Of a stretch of DNA of 64,000 bases, positions 9,124 to 17,155 are shown piece after piece (within the stretch, counting starts at the first letter, position 1; each line of letters starts with the position of its first letter). This DNA is from Bacteroidales bacterium (GTDB lineage: Bacteria > Bacteroidota > Bacteroidia > Bacteroidales > UBA932): positions 1-64,000 of the forward strand of contig JAFRPH010000016.1 of NCBI GenBank assembly GCA_017429205.1. Reading direction: 5' to 3'. A model generated the notes under the pieces. The model was not told where the DNA came from. It saw nothing but the letters and a program-made list of their open reading frames with translations, and did not search any database. Both the position numbers and the translations under genes were made by a program.

Positions 9124-9131
9124 CAAAGATA
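9124..9131 (-). promoter_or_regulatory. -7 box of minus-strand polyene operon
   Basis: On the minus strand this reads TATCTTTG, an exact TAnnTTTG match. It lies 13 bases before the first possible ATG, so the predicted leader is very short. A -33 box is not obvious. Confidence 0.55.
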
Positions 9132-9182
9132 CGCTTTTTGGGGACATTATCGGTAATAGGCCACCTGAAATCAGAGCACCGG

Positions 9183-9965
9183 TTACGGAATTGGATTGAT
9201 CTCGGGGCGGTATTCGAAATGCATCGTGTCGTAATGGTACCATCGTCCACCCCACACGAAACCATATTTCTCGAAGACTGCGACGATTTCCAGGGGAATA
9301 CGGTTCGCATAGGCGATTCTCTGCGTCTCGGAGGCCTTGGGGTTTTTCCACTGCCAATAGTCGGAATATTCCGTGTTGATATCGATGGCGATCCCATAGG
9401 AGTGCGCACTTTGGCGTTTTGCTCCTCGAACCTTGCGCCAGTAGAAAGTCCCGCTACTCTTCATAAACTCTTTCAGTTCCGGATACTTTTCGGCGATTTC
9501 CGCGGCCACTTTTTCCAGCTGCCTGTTCGCCTCGTTCACGCGAGTGAACTTGACCGTCTGGCCGAACCACGCCACATCGACGAGATTCTTCCGGACCTCC
9601 TCCGGGGATTGGCCATACATTTTCTTGAACAAAGGTTCGCAGCGGCTCCGACCGGCATCGGACAGATAGCCGGGCCGGCCGTTCCGGTCATAGGCGATGG
9701 AGAACATGTCCTCGACGTCAGACTGGTCCAGCTTGGTCACGAAGTCCTTGTCCACCCCGTCGTCGAAGACGATCGAGGTTCCGTCGGCGAAGATGAGTTT
9801 GTTGTCCTCGTAGGTGAACGATTGGTCCGGATAGGCCTGGATGATCGTCATCGCCTCCTTGGGAATCCCCGCCGATTCCTTCCCTTTCCTGTATGTCCAG
9901 TGCGCACAACCATTGCCCAGACACAGGACCAGGACGATGACGACGGGAAGCGAAAATCTATTCAT
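9183..9965 (-). CDS. M15 family peptidase lipoprotein (peptidoglycan carboxy-/endopeptidase type)
   Basis: This 260-aa lipoprotein has a signal peptide ending in a lipobox before Cys20 (CLGNGC). The C-terminal zinc-peptidase domain has SAHSYGIAID (residues 186-195), giving the SxHxxGxAxD zinc motif, and DTMHFE (246-251) with the third zinc ligand and catalytic environment of D-Ala-D-Ala or L-Ala-D-Glu peptidases (M15C-like). The N-terminal ~160 residues form a domain I do not recognise. It probably trims peptidoglycan stems in the periplasm. It lies alone between the polyene arm and lysC, with its own promoter. Confidence 0.85.
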   Translation of the reverse strand: MNRFSLPVVIVLVLCLGNGCAHWTYRKGKESAGIPKEAMTIIQAYPDQSFTYEDNKLIFADGTSIVFDDGVDKDFVTKLDQSDVEDMFSIAYDRNGRPGYLSDAGRSRCEPLFKKMYGQSPEEVRKNLVDVAWFGQTVKFTRVNEANRQLEKVAAEIAEKYPELKEFMKSSGTFYWRKVRGAKRQSAHSYGIAIDINTEYSDYWQWKNPKASETQRIAYANRIPLEIVAVFEKYGFVWGGRWYHYDTMHFEYRPEINPIP

Positions 9966-10026
9966 GAATGACTGTCGACGCTGCTCGTATGATTTGAAAA
10001 ACTCAACTTTTTTACGGATGCTCGCG

Positions 10027-10034
10027 CAAAGATA
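10027..10034 (-). promoter_or_regulatory. -7 box of M15 peptidase gene
   Basis: On the minus strand this reads TATCTTTG, about 60 nt before the ATG at 9965. It lies back to back with the lysC promoter. Confidence 0.5.
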
Positions 10035-10066
10035 GCCATTTCTTGCCGGTTATCCCGCAAAATCAC

Positions 10067-10074
10067 TATCTTTG
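10067..10074 (+). promoter_or_regulatory. -7 box of lysC-lysA operon
   Basis: TATCTTTG with TTG at 10044-10046 about 20 nt upstream is a typical Bacteroidetes promoter. The lysC ATG is 28 nt downstream. Confidence 0.6.
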
Positions 10075-10102
10075 TCTTTAGAAACGAAACGAACTTATCA
10101 GA

Positions 10103-11419
10103 ATGAAGGTCATGAAATTCGGCGGAACCTCCGTAGGGTCCGCCTCCAGGATGCAGCACGTGGCGGAGCTGGTCTCTTCCGCCGGCCGGAATCTCGTCGT
10201 CCTGTCCGCGATGTCGGGCACCACGAACACCCTCGTGGAGATTGCCGGGTATCTGTACAACCACAACTCCGAAGGCGCGCGGGACACCATCAGCCGCCTG
10301 GAAGGGAAGTACCTGAAAGTCATCAAGGAACTCTATTCCACGGAGGAATACGCCGCCAAGGCGCGGGATTTCGTCCACGAGATCTTCGCGTTCCTGGGCA
10401 CTTTCTCCAAGCAATTGTTCGGCCCGGTGCAGGAGAAGATGATCCTCGCGCAGGGCGAGCTGCTGTCCACGCACCTGATGCTCTGGTACATGCAGGAGAA
10501 GGGCATCAACGCGGTGCTCCTGCCGGCGCTGGATTTCATGCGGACCGACATCCAGGGAGAACCGGACGGCGATTTCATCCGCGAGCATCTGACGAAACTC
10601 ATCGATGAGAATCCCGAGGCGCAGCTGTTCCTGACCCAGGGCTTCATCTGCCGGAACGCGCACGACGAGGTGGACAACCTCCAGCGCGGCGGCTCCGACT
10701 ACACGGCTTCCCTCGTGGGTGCGGCCTTGCAGGCGGAGGAAATCCAGATCTGGACCGACATCGACGGCATGCACAACAACGACCCCCGCGTGGTCAAGGA
10801 TACGGAGGCCGTGCGGCACCTGCACTTCGAGGAAGCGGCGGAGCTCGCGTATTTCGGCGCGAAGATCCTGCACCCGACCTGCATCCAGCCTGCCCGGTAT
10901 GCGAACATCCCGGTCCGCCTGCTGAACACGATGGAACCGGAAGCCCCCGGCACCCTCATCAACAATATCCCCGAACCCGGCACCATCAAGGCCGTGGCCG
11001 CCAAGGACAACATCGTCGCCATCAAGATCAAGTCCTCCCGGATGCTCCTCGCGCACGGTTTCCTGCGCAAGGTCTTCGAGATCTTCGAGAGCTACCGCAC
11101 CCCGATCGACATGATCTGCACCTCCGAGGTGGGCGTGTCCATGTCCATCGACGACACCCGCTACCTGGGCGAGATCATCCACGACCTCAAGAAGTACGGC
11201 ACCGTGACCGTCGACCTGGACATGTGCATCATCTGCGTGGTGGGCGACATGGACTGGGAGAACGTGGGCTTCGAATCCAAGGCCCTCAGCGCCATGAAGG
11301 ACATCCCCGTGCGGATGGTCTCCTACGGCGGCAGCAACTACAACATTTCCTTCCTGATCAAGGAAGAGGACAAGGAAGAGGCCCTCAAAGCCCTCAGCGC
11401 CAGCCTGTTCGCAAAATGA
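10103..11419 (+). CDS. lysC: Aspartate kinase (monofunctional)
   Basis: This 438-aa enzyme phosphorylates L-aspartate, the first step to lysine/DAP, threonine and methionine. The N-terminal kinase signature is VMKFGGTSVGSA (residues 3-14), with FLTQGFICRN and GGSDYTASLVGAAL in the catalytic domain and ACT regulatory domains after about residue 305 (IKIKSSRML..., VRMVSYGGSNYNISFL). There is no homoserine dehydrogenase domain, unlike the fused enzyme many relatives also have. It overlaps lysA by ATGA, which suggests that the pair serves DAP and lysine supply. Confidence 0.93.
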   Translation: MKVMKFGGTSVGSASRMQHVAELVSSAGRNLVVLSAMSGTTNTLVEIAGYLYNHNSEGARDTISRLEGKYLKVIKELYSTEEYAAKARDFVHEIFAFLGTFSKQLFGPVQEKMILAQGELLSTHLMLWYMQEKGINAVLLPALDFMRTDIQGEPDGDFIREHLTKLIDENPEAQLFLTQGFICRNAHDEVDNLQRGGSDYTASLVGAALQAEEIQIWTDIDGMHNNDPRVVKDTEAVRHLHFEEAAELAYFGAKILHPTCIQPARYANIPVRLLNTMEPEAPGTLINNIPEPGTIKAVAAKDNIVAIKIKSSRMLLAHGFLRKVFEIFESYRTPIDMICTSEVGVSMSIDDTRYLGEIIHDLKKYGTVTVDLDMCIICVVGDMDWENVGFESKALSAMKDIPVRMVSYGGSNYNISFLIKEEDKEEALKALSASLFAK

Positions 11420-12570
11420 TGAAGGGCGATTTCCCGGTAGGGGAGTTCGCGGGAAGGAAGACGCCGTTCTACTTCTACGACCTGCCCCTGCTGGAGCGGA
11501 CGCTGGATGCGGTCCGCAGCGCGATCGGAAACCGTCCCCTGTGGCAAGTCCACTACGCGGTCAAGGCCAATGCCAACCCGGAGATCCTCCGCCGGATCGC
11601 CGCGGCGGGCTTCGGCGCCGACTGCGTGAGCGGCGGCGAGGTCCGGATGGCGTACGAGGCCGGTTTCGCCCCCTCCGCCATCGTATATGCCGGCGTGGGC
11701 AAGAGTGACGACGAAATCACGTATGCCTTGGAACTGGGCATCGGCCGGTTCAACGTGGAGTCCTCCGCGGAACTGCTGGTGATCGAGGAGATCGCCGCGA
11801 AGATGGGCAAGGTCGCCCCGGTCAGTTTCCGGGTGAATCCCGACATCGGCGCCCATACCCACGCGAACATCACCACCGGCCTGGCCGAGAACAAGTTCGG
11901 CATCTTCCACGAGATGCTGCCCGAAGTGATCCGCCTGGCGCAAGGCTGCCCGCACATCGCGTACAAGGGCCTGCATTTCCACATCGGCTCCCAGATCCTG
12001 GATATGAGTGATTTCGTGGCCCTTTGCAACCGGATCAACAACCTGACGGACCGGCTGGAGCGGCTGCGGCTGCCGGTCGGCGACGTGAACGTGGGCGGCG
12101 GTCTGGGCATCAATTACGAACACCCGAACCATCTGCCCATCGCGGACTTCCAGGCCTATTTCGATACGTTCAAGCGCCACCTGCATTTGCGTCAGGGGCA
12201 GGCCCTGCATTTCGAGCTGGGCCGCAGCCTCGTGGCTCCTTGCGGAACGCTCATCTGCCGCGTCCTCTATGTCAAGCAAGGCACGACGCGCCAGTTCGCC
12301 ATCGTGGACGGCAGCATGACGGAACTCATCCGTCCGGCGCTGTATCACGCCTATCACCGGATCGAGAACCTGACCTCCAACGAGCCGGAGCAGCTGTACG
12401 ACGTGGTGGGTCCGGTGTGCGAGAGTTCGGACGTGTTCGCCAAGGGCGTGAGCCTGGACGCCTGCCGGCGGGGCGATTTCATCGCCATCCGCAGCGCCGG
12501 CGCCTACGGCGAGTCCATGGCCTCCACGTACAACGGCCGGCCGCTCCCCGGGGCTTTCTTTTTTGAATAA
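11416..12570 (+). CDS. lysA: Diaminopimelate decarboxylase
   Basis: This 384-aa fold-type III PLP enzyme makes L-lysine from meso-DAP. The PLP lysine is in HYAVKANANP (about residue 45), the phosphate-binding loop is GGGLGINY, and the active-site cysteine motif is GPVCESSD near residue 335. The start at 11416 overlaps the lysC stop as ATGA, fixing the frame; a second ATG follows directly. The end of the gene carries the -33 box of the next operon. The length is slightly below the usual 400-420 aa but all motifs are present. Confidence 0.93.
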   Translation: MMKGDFPVGEFAGRKTPFYFYDLPLLERTLDAVRSAIGNRPLWQVHYAVKANANPEILRRIAAAGFGADCVSGGEVRMAYEAGFAPSAIVYAGVGKSDDEITYALELGIGRFNVESSAELLVIEEIAAKMGKVAPVSFRVNPDIGAHTHANITTGLAENKFGIFHEMLPEVIRLAQGCPHIAYKGLHFHIGSQILDMSDFVALCNRINNLTDRLERLRLPVGDVNVGGGLGINYEHPNHLPIADFQAYFDTFKRHLHLRQGQALHFELGRSLVAPCGTLICRVLYVKQGTTRQFAIVDGSMTELIRPALYHAYHRIENLTSNEPEQLYDVVGPVCESSDVFAKGVSLDACRRGDFIAIRSAGAYGESMASTYNGRPLPGAFFFE

Positions 12571-12592
12571 AGCGGAGAATTCCGTATCTTTG
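12562..12592 (+). promoter_or_regulatory. Promoter of plus-strand polyene operon
   Basis: TTTG (12562-12565) and TATCTTTG (12585-12592) are separated by 19 nt, an excellent -33/-7 match. The -33 box overlaps the last codons of lysA. The ATG at 12626 lies 34 nt after the -7 box. Confidence 0.7.
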
Positions 12593-12594
12593 TT

Positions 12595-12612
12595 CCCTTG
12601 TAAACACAAGGG
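12595..12612 (+). promoter_or_regulatory. Perfect 7-bp inverted repeat at the 5' end of the polyene mRNA
   Basis: CCCTTGT and ACAAGGG flank a 4-base AAAC loop, starting three bases after the -7 box. It spans the predicted transcription start, so it could be an operator for a repressor or a stabilising 5' hairpin. Confidence 0.5.
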
Positions 12613-12625
12613 AATAGCTATACGT

Positions 12626-13717
12626 ATGAATCTGTTTCCGGACATCGAAAAAGCCTATACGAAGGACCACCTGTCGGCCCGGGATGCGCAGCGGCTGGCG
12701 CAGTATATCGCGTTCGGCCCCATCGTGTTCCAGGCGAGCCGCCTGATGCTCAAGTTCGGCATCCTGGAGCGGCTCCGCGACCGGGATATGACCCTGCCGG
12801 AGATCGCCGAGGCCGCCGGCCTGTCGGAATATGCCGCCAAGGTCCTGGTGGAGGCCTCGCTTTCCATCGGCACGGTCCTCGTGGACACGGCCACCGACAA
12901 GTATTCGCTCTCCAAGACGGGCTGGTTCCTGCTGAACGACCCGGCGACGCGCGTGAACGTGGATTTCAACCACGACGTGAATTATGAGGGTTTCTTCCAC
13001 CTGGAGGAGGCGCTGCTGGAAGGCCGCCCTGCGGGCCTGAAGCACTTCGGCGACTGGCCGACGCTGTACGAGGGCCTGTCCTCGCTTCCGGAGCAGGTGA
13101 AGAAGAGCTGGTTCGGCTTCGACCATTTCTATTCGGACCATTCCTTCGACGAGGCGCTGGAAATCGTGTTCCGGTATCGGCCGAAGCGGCTGATGGACGT
13201 GGGCGGCAATACGGGCCGCTGGGCCCTCCGCTGCGTGGATTACGACCCCGAGGTGCGGGTGACCATCGTGGACCTTCCCCAGCAGCTGGCGATGATGCGG
13301 GAGCAGACGGCCGGAAAGCCCGGCGCGGACCGCATCGACGGCTATGCCATGGACATGCTGGATCCGGCTTCCCGGTTCCCGCAGGACCTGCATCCCGACC
13401 TCATCTGGATGAGCCAGTTCCTGGACTGCTTCAGCGAGGAGGAGATTCTGGGCATCCTCGTCCGGGCAGCGGAAGTGATGGGACCGGAATCCCGGCTCGC
13501 CATCATGGAAACCTTCTGGGACCGCCAGAAGTACGAGCCCGCCTCCTTCTGCCTCACGATGACCAGCCTCTATTTCACCGCGATGGCGAACGGCAATTCC
13601 AAGATGTACCATTCCGACGACATGGCCCGCCTTGTGGAGCGCGCCGGGCTCGCGGTGGAGGAGATCCACGACGGCCTGGGGCAGGGACACAGCATTATGA
13701 TTTGTAAACGCAAATAA
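12626..13717 (+). CDS. SAM-dependent methyltransferase (O-methyltransferase type), polyene cluster
   Basis: This 363-aa protein has an N-terminal winged-helix dimerisation part (about residues 10-110; LPEIAEAAGLSEYAAKVLVEA) and a C-terminal Rossmann domain. SAM motif I is LMDVGGNTGRW (about 190-200), followed by VTIVDLPQQL, as in PF00891-type O-methyltransferases of natural-product pathways. It leads the plus-strand polyene operon and is followed after 1 nt by an ACP gene. Methylation of a phenolic or aromatic head group is a likely role by analogy with aryl polyenes. The start is the ATG 34 nt after the promoter; the upstream in-frame ATG lies in lysA and before the promoter. Confidence 0.85.
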   Translation: MNLFPDIEKAYTKDHLSARDAQRLAQYIAFGPIVFQASRLMLKFGILERLRDRDMTLPEIAEAAGLSEYAAKVLVEASLSIGTVLVDTATDKYSLSKTGWFLLNDPATRVNVDFNHDVNYEGFFHLEEALLEGRPAGLKHFGDWPTLYEGLSSLPEQVKKSWFGFDHFYSDHSFDEALEIVFRYRPKRLMDVGGNTGRWALRCVDYDPEVRVTIVDLPQQLAMMREQTAGKPGADRIDGYAMDMLDPASRFPQDLHPDLIWMSQFLDCFSEEEILGILVRAAEVMGPESRLAIMETFWDRQKYEPASFCLTMTSLYFTAMANGNSKMYHSDDMARLVERAGLAVEEIHDGLGQGHSIMICKRK

Positions 13718-13718
13718 T

Positions 13719-13961
13719 ATGGATATCAACGAGATACAAGAGAAAGTCAATGCCTTCCTCGTGGACGAGCTGGAGATTGACGAAAGCAAGATCGAGGACG
13801 ACGCCCGCCTGAAGGAGGACCTCGGCATCGACAGCCTGGAAGTGGTGGACGTGATCGTCCTGGTCGAAGAGGAATTCGGCTTCAAGATGCAGCGGGAAGA
13901 TTTCAAGGAACTCAAGACCTACGGGGAGTTCTGCCAATTCATCGCCGGCAAGGTTGCCTGA
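13719..13961 (+). CDS. Acyl carrier protein 1 (polyene cluster)
   Basis: This 80-aa acidic protein has the phosphopantetheine-attachment motif LGIDSLEVVDV with Ser38 or nearby as the modified serine. The sequence DDARLKEDLGIDSLE is typical of ACPs. It carries growing acyl chains for the cluster ketosynthases. The stop overlaps the TTG start of the acyltransferase, so translation is coupled. A second ACP lies 3 kb downstream in the same operon. Confidence 0.93.
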   Translation: MDINEIQEKVNAFLVDELEIDESKIEDDARLKEDLGIDSLEVVDVIVLVEEEFGFKMQREDFKELKTYGEFCQFIAGKVA

Positions 13962-14835
13962 TTACGGACATACGGGTTGGCAGGGGTCCACGGACGGAAC
14001 GCCCTGGATGCAGCGGGCGCTCATCCGGCTTTTCCGCATCCTTCCCCTGGGGGCGCTGTACGGCTGTATGGCGCTGGTCATTCCGTTCTATATGCTGTTT
14101 GCGAAGGGTTTCAAGGCCTCTTGCAACTTCTATCGGAAGCGGATGGGCTACGGCCCTGTCAAGTCCTTCTTTCACGTGTACAAAAACGAATACTCGTTCG
14201 GGCAGGTGGTCTTGGACCGCTTCGCCGCCTATGCGGGGAAGAAGTTCGAGATGGAGGTTCCGCGGATGGACCTGTTCCGCGAACTCTGCGAAGGGGAGGG
14301 CGGATTCATCCAGCTGAGTTCCCACGTGGGCAGCTACGAGATGGTCGGATACTCCCTCATATCGCCCAAACCTATCAATGCCCTGGTGTTCGCTGGAGAG
14401 ACGGCGACGGTGATGCAGAACCGCGCCCTCCTGTTCGGAGAAACCAACGTCCGGATGGTCCCGGTTTCGGAGGACCTGTCGCATATCTTCGCCCTGAACA
14501 ACGCCCTGGCCGACGGCGAGATCGCCAGCCTGCCCGGCGACCGGGTCTTCGGCTCGAAGAAGACGGTGCAGTGCCGTTTCTTCGGCGAGCCTGCGTCGTT
14601 CCCGGCCGGCCCCTTCACGCTGGCCGCCCAGCGCGGCGCGCCCGTCCTCGTCGTCTTCGTGATGAAGGAAGGCCGGCGTCGCTACAAGGTCCTGCTGGAG
14701 CGCCTCCCGGAGCCGGAAGGGAAAACCCGGCAGGAGTGCGTACAGTTCCTGGCCGATGCCTATGCCTCCTCGCTGGAAGCCGTCGTGCGCCGGTATCCGG
14801 ACCAGTGGTATAACTTCTACGATTTCTGGAAATGA
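13954..14835 (+). CDS. Lysophospholipid / lipid A-type acyltransferase (HtrB/LpxL-like), polyene cluster
   Basis: This 293-aa protein has one hydrophobic N-terminal helix (about residues 27-50) and the acyltransferase motif SSHVGSYE, giving HxxxxE-type catalytic residues near 116-121, plus a later GDR motif. It probably transfers the finished polyene acyl chain from ACP to a membrane lipid. The start codon is TTG, overlapping the ACP stop by 8 bases; the residues WQG shortly after it support this start. It overlaps the dehydratase gene at its end (ATGA). Confidence 0.85.
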   Translation: MPDYGHTGWQGSTDGTPWMQRALIRLFRILPLGALYGCMALVIPFYMLFAKGFKASCNFYRKRMGYGPVKSFFHVYKNEYSFGQVVLDRFAAYAGKKFEMEVPRMDLFRELCEGEGGFIQLSSHVGSYEMVGYSLISPKPINALVFAGETATVMQNRALLFGETNVRMVPVSEDLSHIFALNNALADGEIASLPGDRVFGSKKTVQCRFFGEPASFPAGPFTLAAQRGAPVLVVFVMKEGRRRYKVLLERLPEPEGKTRQECVQFLADAYASSLEAVVRRYPDQWYNFYDFWK

Positions 14836-15269
14836 GCCCGTTCAACCATATCGATGTCAAGGAGATCCTTCCGCAGCGCGAACCGTTCCTGTTCGTGGAC
14901 CGGCTCGTCCATTACGGCGAGCGGGAGACGGTGACGGCCTTCACAGTCCCTGCGGAGCACCTGCTGGTGAAGGACGGGTATCTGACCGCGCCCGGCATCC
15001 TGGAGAACATGGCCCAGTCCAGCGCGGCCCGGATCGGCTATCTGTGCCGATACATCCTGCACGTCCCCGTCCGCATCGGCTATATCGGCGCCATCCGGAA
15101 ATTCCGGGTGCACCGGCTGCCGGAGGCGGGGGAGACGCTGACGACGACGATCATTTTCCAGGAGGATGTCTTCGGCATCTCCCTGGTCGATGCCGTGGTC
15201 CGCGTCGGAGAGGATTTGATCGCCGAGGCGTCGCTCAAAACGGCCCTTGGAGAAAAGGAGGCGGAATGA
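14832..15269 (+). CDS. 3-hydroxyacyl-ACP dehydratase-like hot-dog protein (ApeP/FabZ-like)
   Basis: This 145-aa protein begins like FabZ (ILPQREPFLFVDRL) and has the central-helix motif APGILENMAQSSAARIGY. The FabZ catalytic GHFPG block is missing: a His is present in EHLLVKDGY but with different spacing. Dehydratases of aryl-polyene and flexirubin clusters are known to depart from FabZ in this way. It should make the trans double bonds of a polyene. Overlaps the acyltransferase before it and the ketosynthase after it by ATGA. Confidence 0.78.
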   Translation: MSPFNHIDVKEILPQREPFLFVDRLVHYGERETVTAFTVPAEHLLVKDGYLTAPGILENMAQSSAARIGYLCRYILHVPVRIGYIGAIRKFRVHRLPEAGETLTTTIIFQEDVFGISLVDAVVRVGEDLIAEASLKTALGEKEAE

Positions 15270-16378
15270 GGAAGGTCGTCTGCATCGGGGAGAGCATCTT
15301 GTCGCCGCTCGGCGCGACGCCCGCGGAGAACTTCGCGGCGGTTTGCCGGGGCGAATCGGCCCTGCAGCGCTACGAGGGGATGTTCGGGGTCCGCGAGCCG
15401 TTCGTGGCCTCGCTGATGGACCGGGCGCGTTGGACCGTCCCGGGGCGGACTTTCTTCGATTCCATCGTCATCGAGGCTGCGCGGCGGGCCGTCGAGGCCG
15501 CCGGCATCGACCCGGCCAGCCCGCGCACGGCGTTCGTGCTCTCCACCATCAAGGGTAATATCGAGGACCTCGAGATTTCTCCCGTTGCCAATACGCAGGA
15601 TGTCACTTTAGCCTGCTCCGCCCGGCGGCTGGCGGAAGCCTTCGGCAATCCGAATCCCGCCGTGGTGGTTTCCAACGCCTGCATCTCCGGCCTGGCGGCG
15701 CTCCTGCAGGGGCGGCGAATGCTCCTGGACGGCCGTTACGACCACGTCGTGGTCGTGGGCGCCGAGGTGCAATCCCGTTTCATCGTGACCGGTTTCCAGT
15801 CGCTGAAGGCCCTTTCCGAAGCGCCCTGCAAGCCGTTCGACGCGGCCCGCGACGGGTTGAACCTGGGCGAGGCGGCGGCCGCCGTCGTGCTCGGATTCGG
15901 CGAGGAAGGCTGGGAATTGGTCGATGGCGCCGTCCGCAACGACGCGAACCATATCTCCGGCCCGTCCCGGACGGGCGAGGGAAGCTACAAGGCCCTCCGG
16001 TATGTGCTCAAGCACATTGCTCCCGAAGAGCTGGCTTTCGTGAATGTCCACGGCACTTCCACCCTGTACAACGACGAGATGGAAGCCATCGCCATCGACC
16101 GGGCCGGCCTCCTGGATGTGCCCGTAAATGCGCTGAAAGGCACATTCGGCCATACGATGGGGGCGGCCGGCATCCTGGAATCGATCCTGTCTATGCACGC
16201 TGTGGACGCGGGTATGGTCCTGCCCACGCGCGGTTTCTCGGAGCTGGGCGTGAGCCGTCCGGTCCGGGTATCGGCCCTGGCAGGTACGACCGACAAGCGC
16301 GCCTTTGTGAAGCTCCTCTCCGGTTTCGGCGGGGTGAACGGAGCGCTGCTCTTCAGAAAAGGAGGTGAGAAATGCTGA
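15266..16378 (+). CDS. Beta-ketoacyl-ACP synthase 2 (polyene cluster)
   Basis: This 370-aa condensing enzyme keeps Cys in SNACISGLAA (about residue 137), His in NVHGTSTLYND (about 263) and His in GTFGHTMGAAG (about 296). All three are present, so it is not a chain-length factor in the classical sense. It is shorter than FabF. The start at 15266 overlaps the dehydratase stop as ATGA, and the longer open frame upstream is antisense-like. Its end overlaps the next gene by 7 bases. Confidence 0.88.
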   Translation: MRKVVCIGESILSPLGATPAENFAAVCRGESALQRYEGMFGVREPFVASLMDRARWTVPGRTFFDSIVIEAARRAVEAAGIDPASPRTAFVLSTIKGNIEDLEISPVANTQDVTLACSARRLAEAFGNPNPAVVVSNACISGLAALLQGRRMLLDGRYDHVVVVGAEVQSRFIVTGFQSLKALSEAPCKPFDAARDGLNLGEAAAAVVLGFGEEGWELVDGAVRNDANHISGPSRTGEGSYKALRYVLKHIAPEELAFVNVHGTSTLYNDEMEAIAIDRAGLLDVPVNALKGTFGHTMGAAGILESILSMHAVDAGMVLPTRGFSELGVSRPVRVSALAGTTDKRAFVKLLSGFGGVNGALLFRKGGEKC

Positions 16379-16914
16379 CCATCAAGCAATTCGCCTCCAT
16401 CCCCGGCGGCACCGACCTGACGGCCTTGTACCGGGCCCGGGTGGGGGATTACCCCAAGTTCTTCAAGATGGACACGGCCTGCAAGCTGGGATTCCTCCTG
16501 GCGGAGCAGCTCGCGGACGAGCCGCGCTTCACTCCCCGCGAGGACCGCGCCGTGCTGATGTTCAGCACCTGCGGCAGCCTCTGCAACGACCGGCATTACG
16601 AGGAGACGGTCCGGGAGTTCCCGTCCCCGTCCCTGTTCGTCTATACCCTTCCCAATATCATCACGGGCGAAATCGCCATCCGGAACAAGTACGAGGGGGA
16701 AACCTCGGCCTATGTGCTGGAGCGCTTCGATCCCGAAACCTTCGTCGCCCTCGTGGAACAGGCGTTCCAGGGCACGGTGACGGCGTCCGCCCTCTGCGGC
16801 TGGGTGGACTGCCGCGCGGACGACGATTTCACCGCCTTCGCGTTCCTTGTGGAGCGGGACGGCAACGGAAAAGAATTCAACGTGGATAACTTATATGGAA
16901 CAGTTAATCAATGA
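16372..16914 (+). CDS. Half-length ketosynthase-like protein without active-site Cys (polyene cluster)
   Basis: This 180-aa protein resembles only the N-terminal half of a ketosynthase (Ketoacyl-synt_2 / PF13723-like, from memory). AVLMFSTCGSLCND and PSLFVYTLPNIITGEIAI are recognisable, but the place where the nucleophile Cys should be reads ETSAYVLERFD. It overlaps the ketosynthase before it and the ACP after it. I infer a non-catalytic partner that shapes the chain, or a protein-interaction subunit. A similar half protein ends the operon (18313-18879). Confidence 0.7.
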   Translation: MLTIKQFASIPGGTDLTALYRARVGDYPKFFKMDTACKLGFLLAEQLADEPRFTPREDRAVLMFSTCGSLCNDRHYEETVREFPSPSLFVYTLPNIITGEIAIRNKYEGETSAYVLERFDPETFVALVEQAFQGTVTASALCGWVDCRADDDFTAFAFLVERDGNGKEFNVDNLYGTVNQ

Positions 16915-17155
16915 GATCAAGCTGAAGCTGATCGACGCCCTGAACCTGGACGGGATGACCCCGGCCGACATCGACGACCACGCGCCCCTCTTCGGCGACG
17001 AAGGGCTGGGACTCGATTCCATCGACGTCCTGGAACTGATCGTGCTCCTGGAGCGCAACTACGGCATCCGCCTGGCGAACCCGCAGGAAGGCAAGAAGGT
17101 CTTCCAGAGCGTGGCCGTGATGGCGGACTACGTGGCCGCCAACCGGAAGAAATAG
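16895..17155 (+). CDS. Acyl carrier protein 2 (polyene cluster)
   Basis: This 86-aa ACP has GLGLDSIDVLEL around the modified serine (about residue 40). The start METQ-like MEQLINEIK at 16895 lies inside the end of the previous gene (20-base overlap). The downstream ketosynthase ATG follows its stop directly. The sequence differs clearly from ACP 1, suggesting separate roles, for example starter versus extension. Confidence 0.92.
   Translation: MEQLINEIKLKLIDALNLDGMTPADIDDHAPLFGDEGLGLDSIDVLELIVLLERNYGIRLANPQEGKKVFQSVAVMADYVAANRKK

Noticed and set aside
13954..13992. Suspected wrong start or frameshift at the acyltransferase N-terminus
   Set aside because: A TTG start overlaps the ACP stop and the first residues include the WQG stretch before the first internal Met, so the frame is intact.
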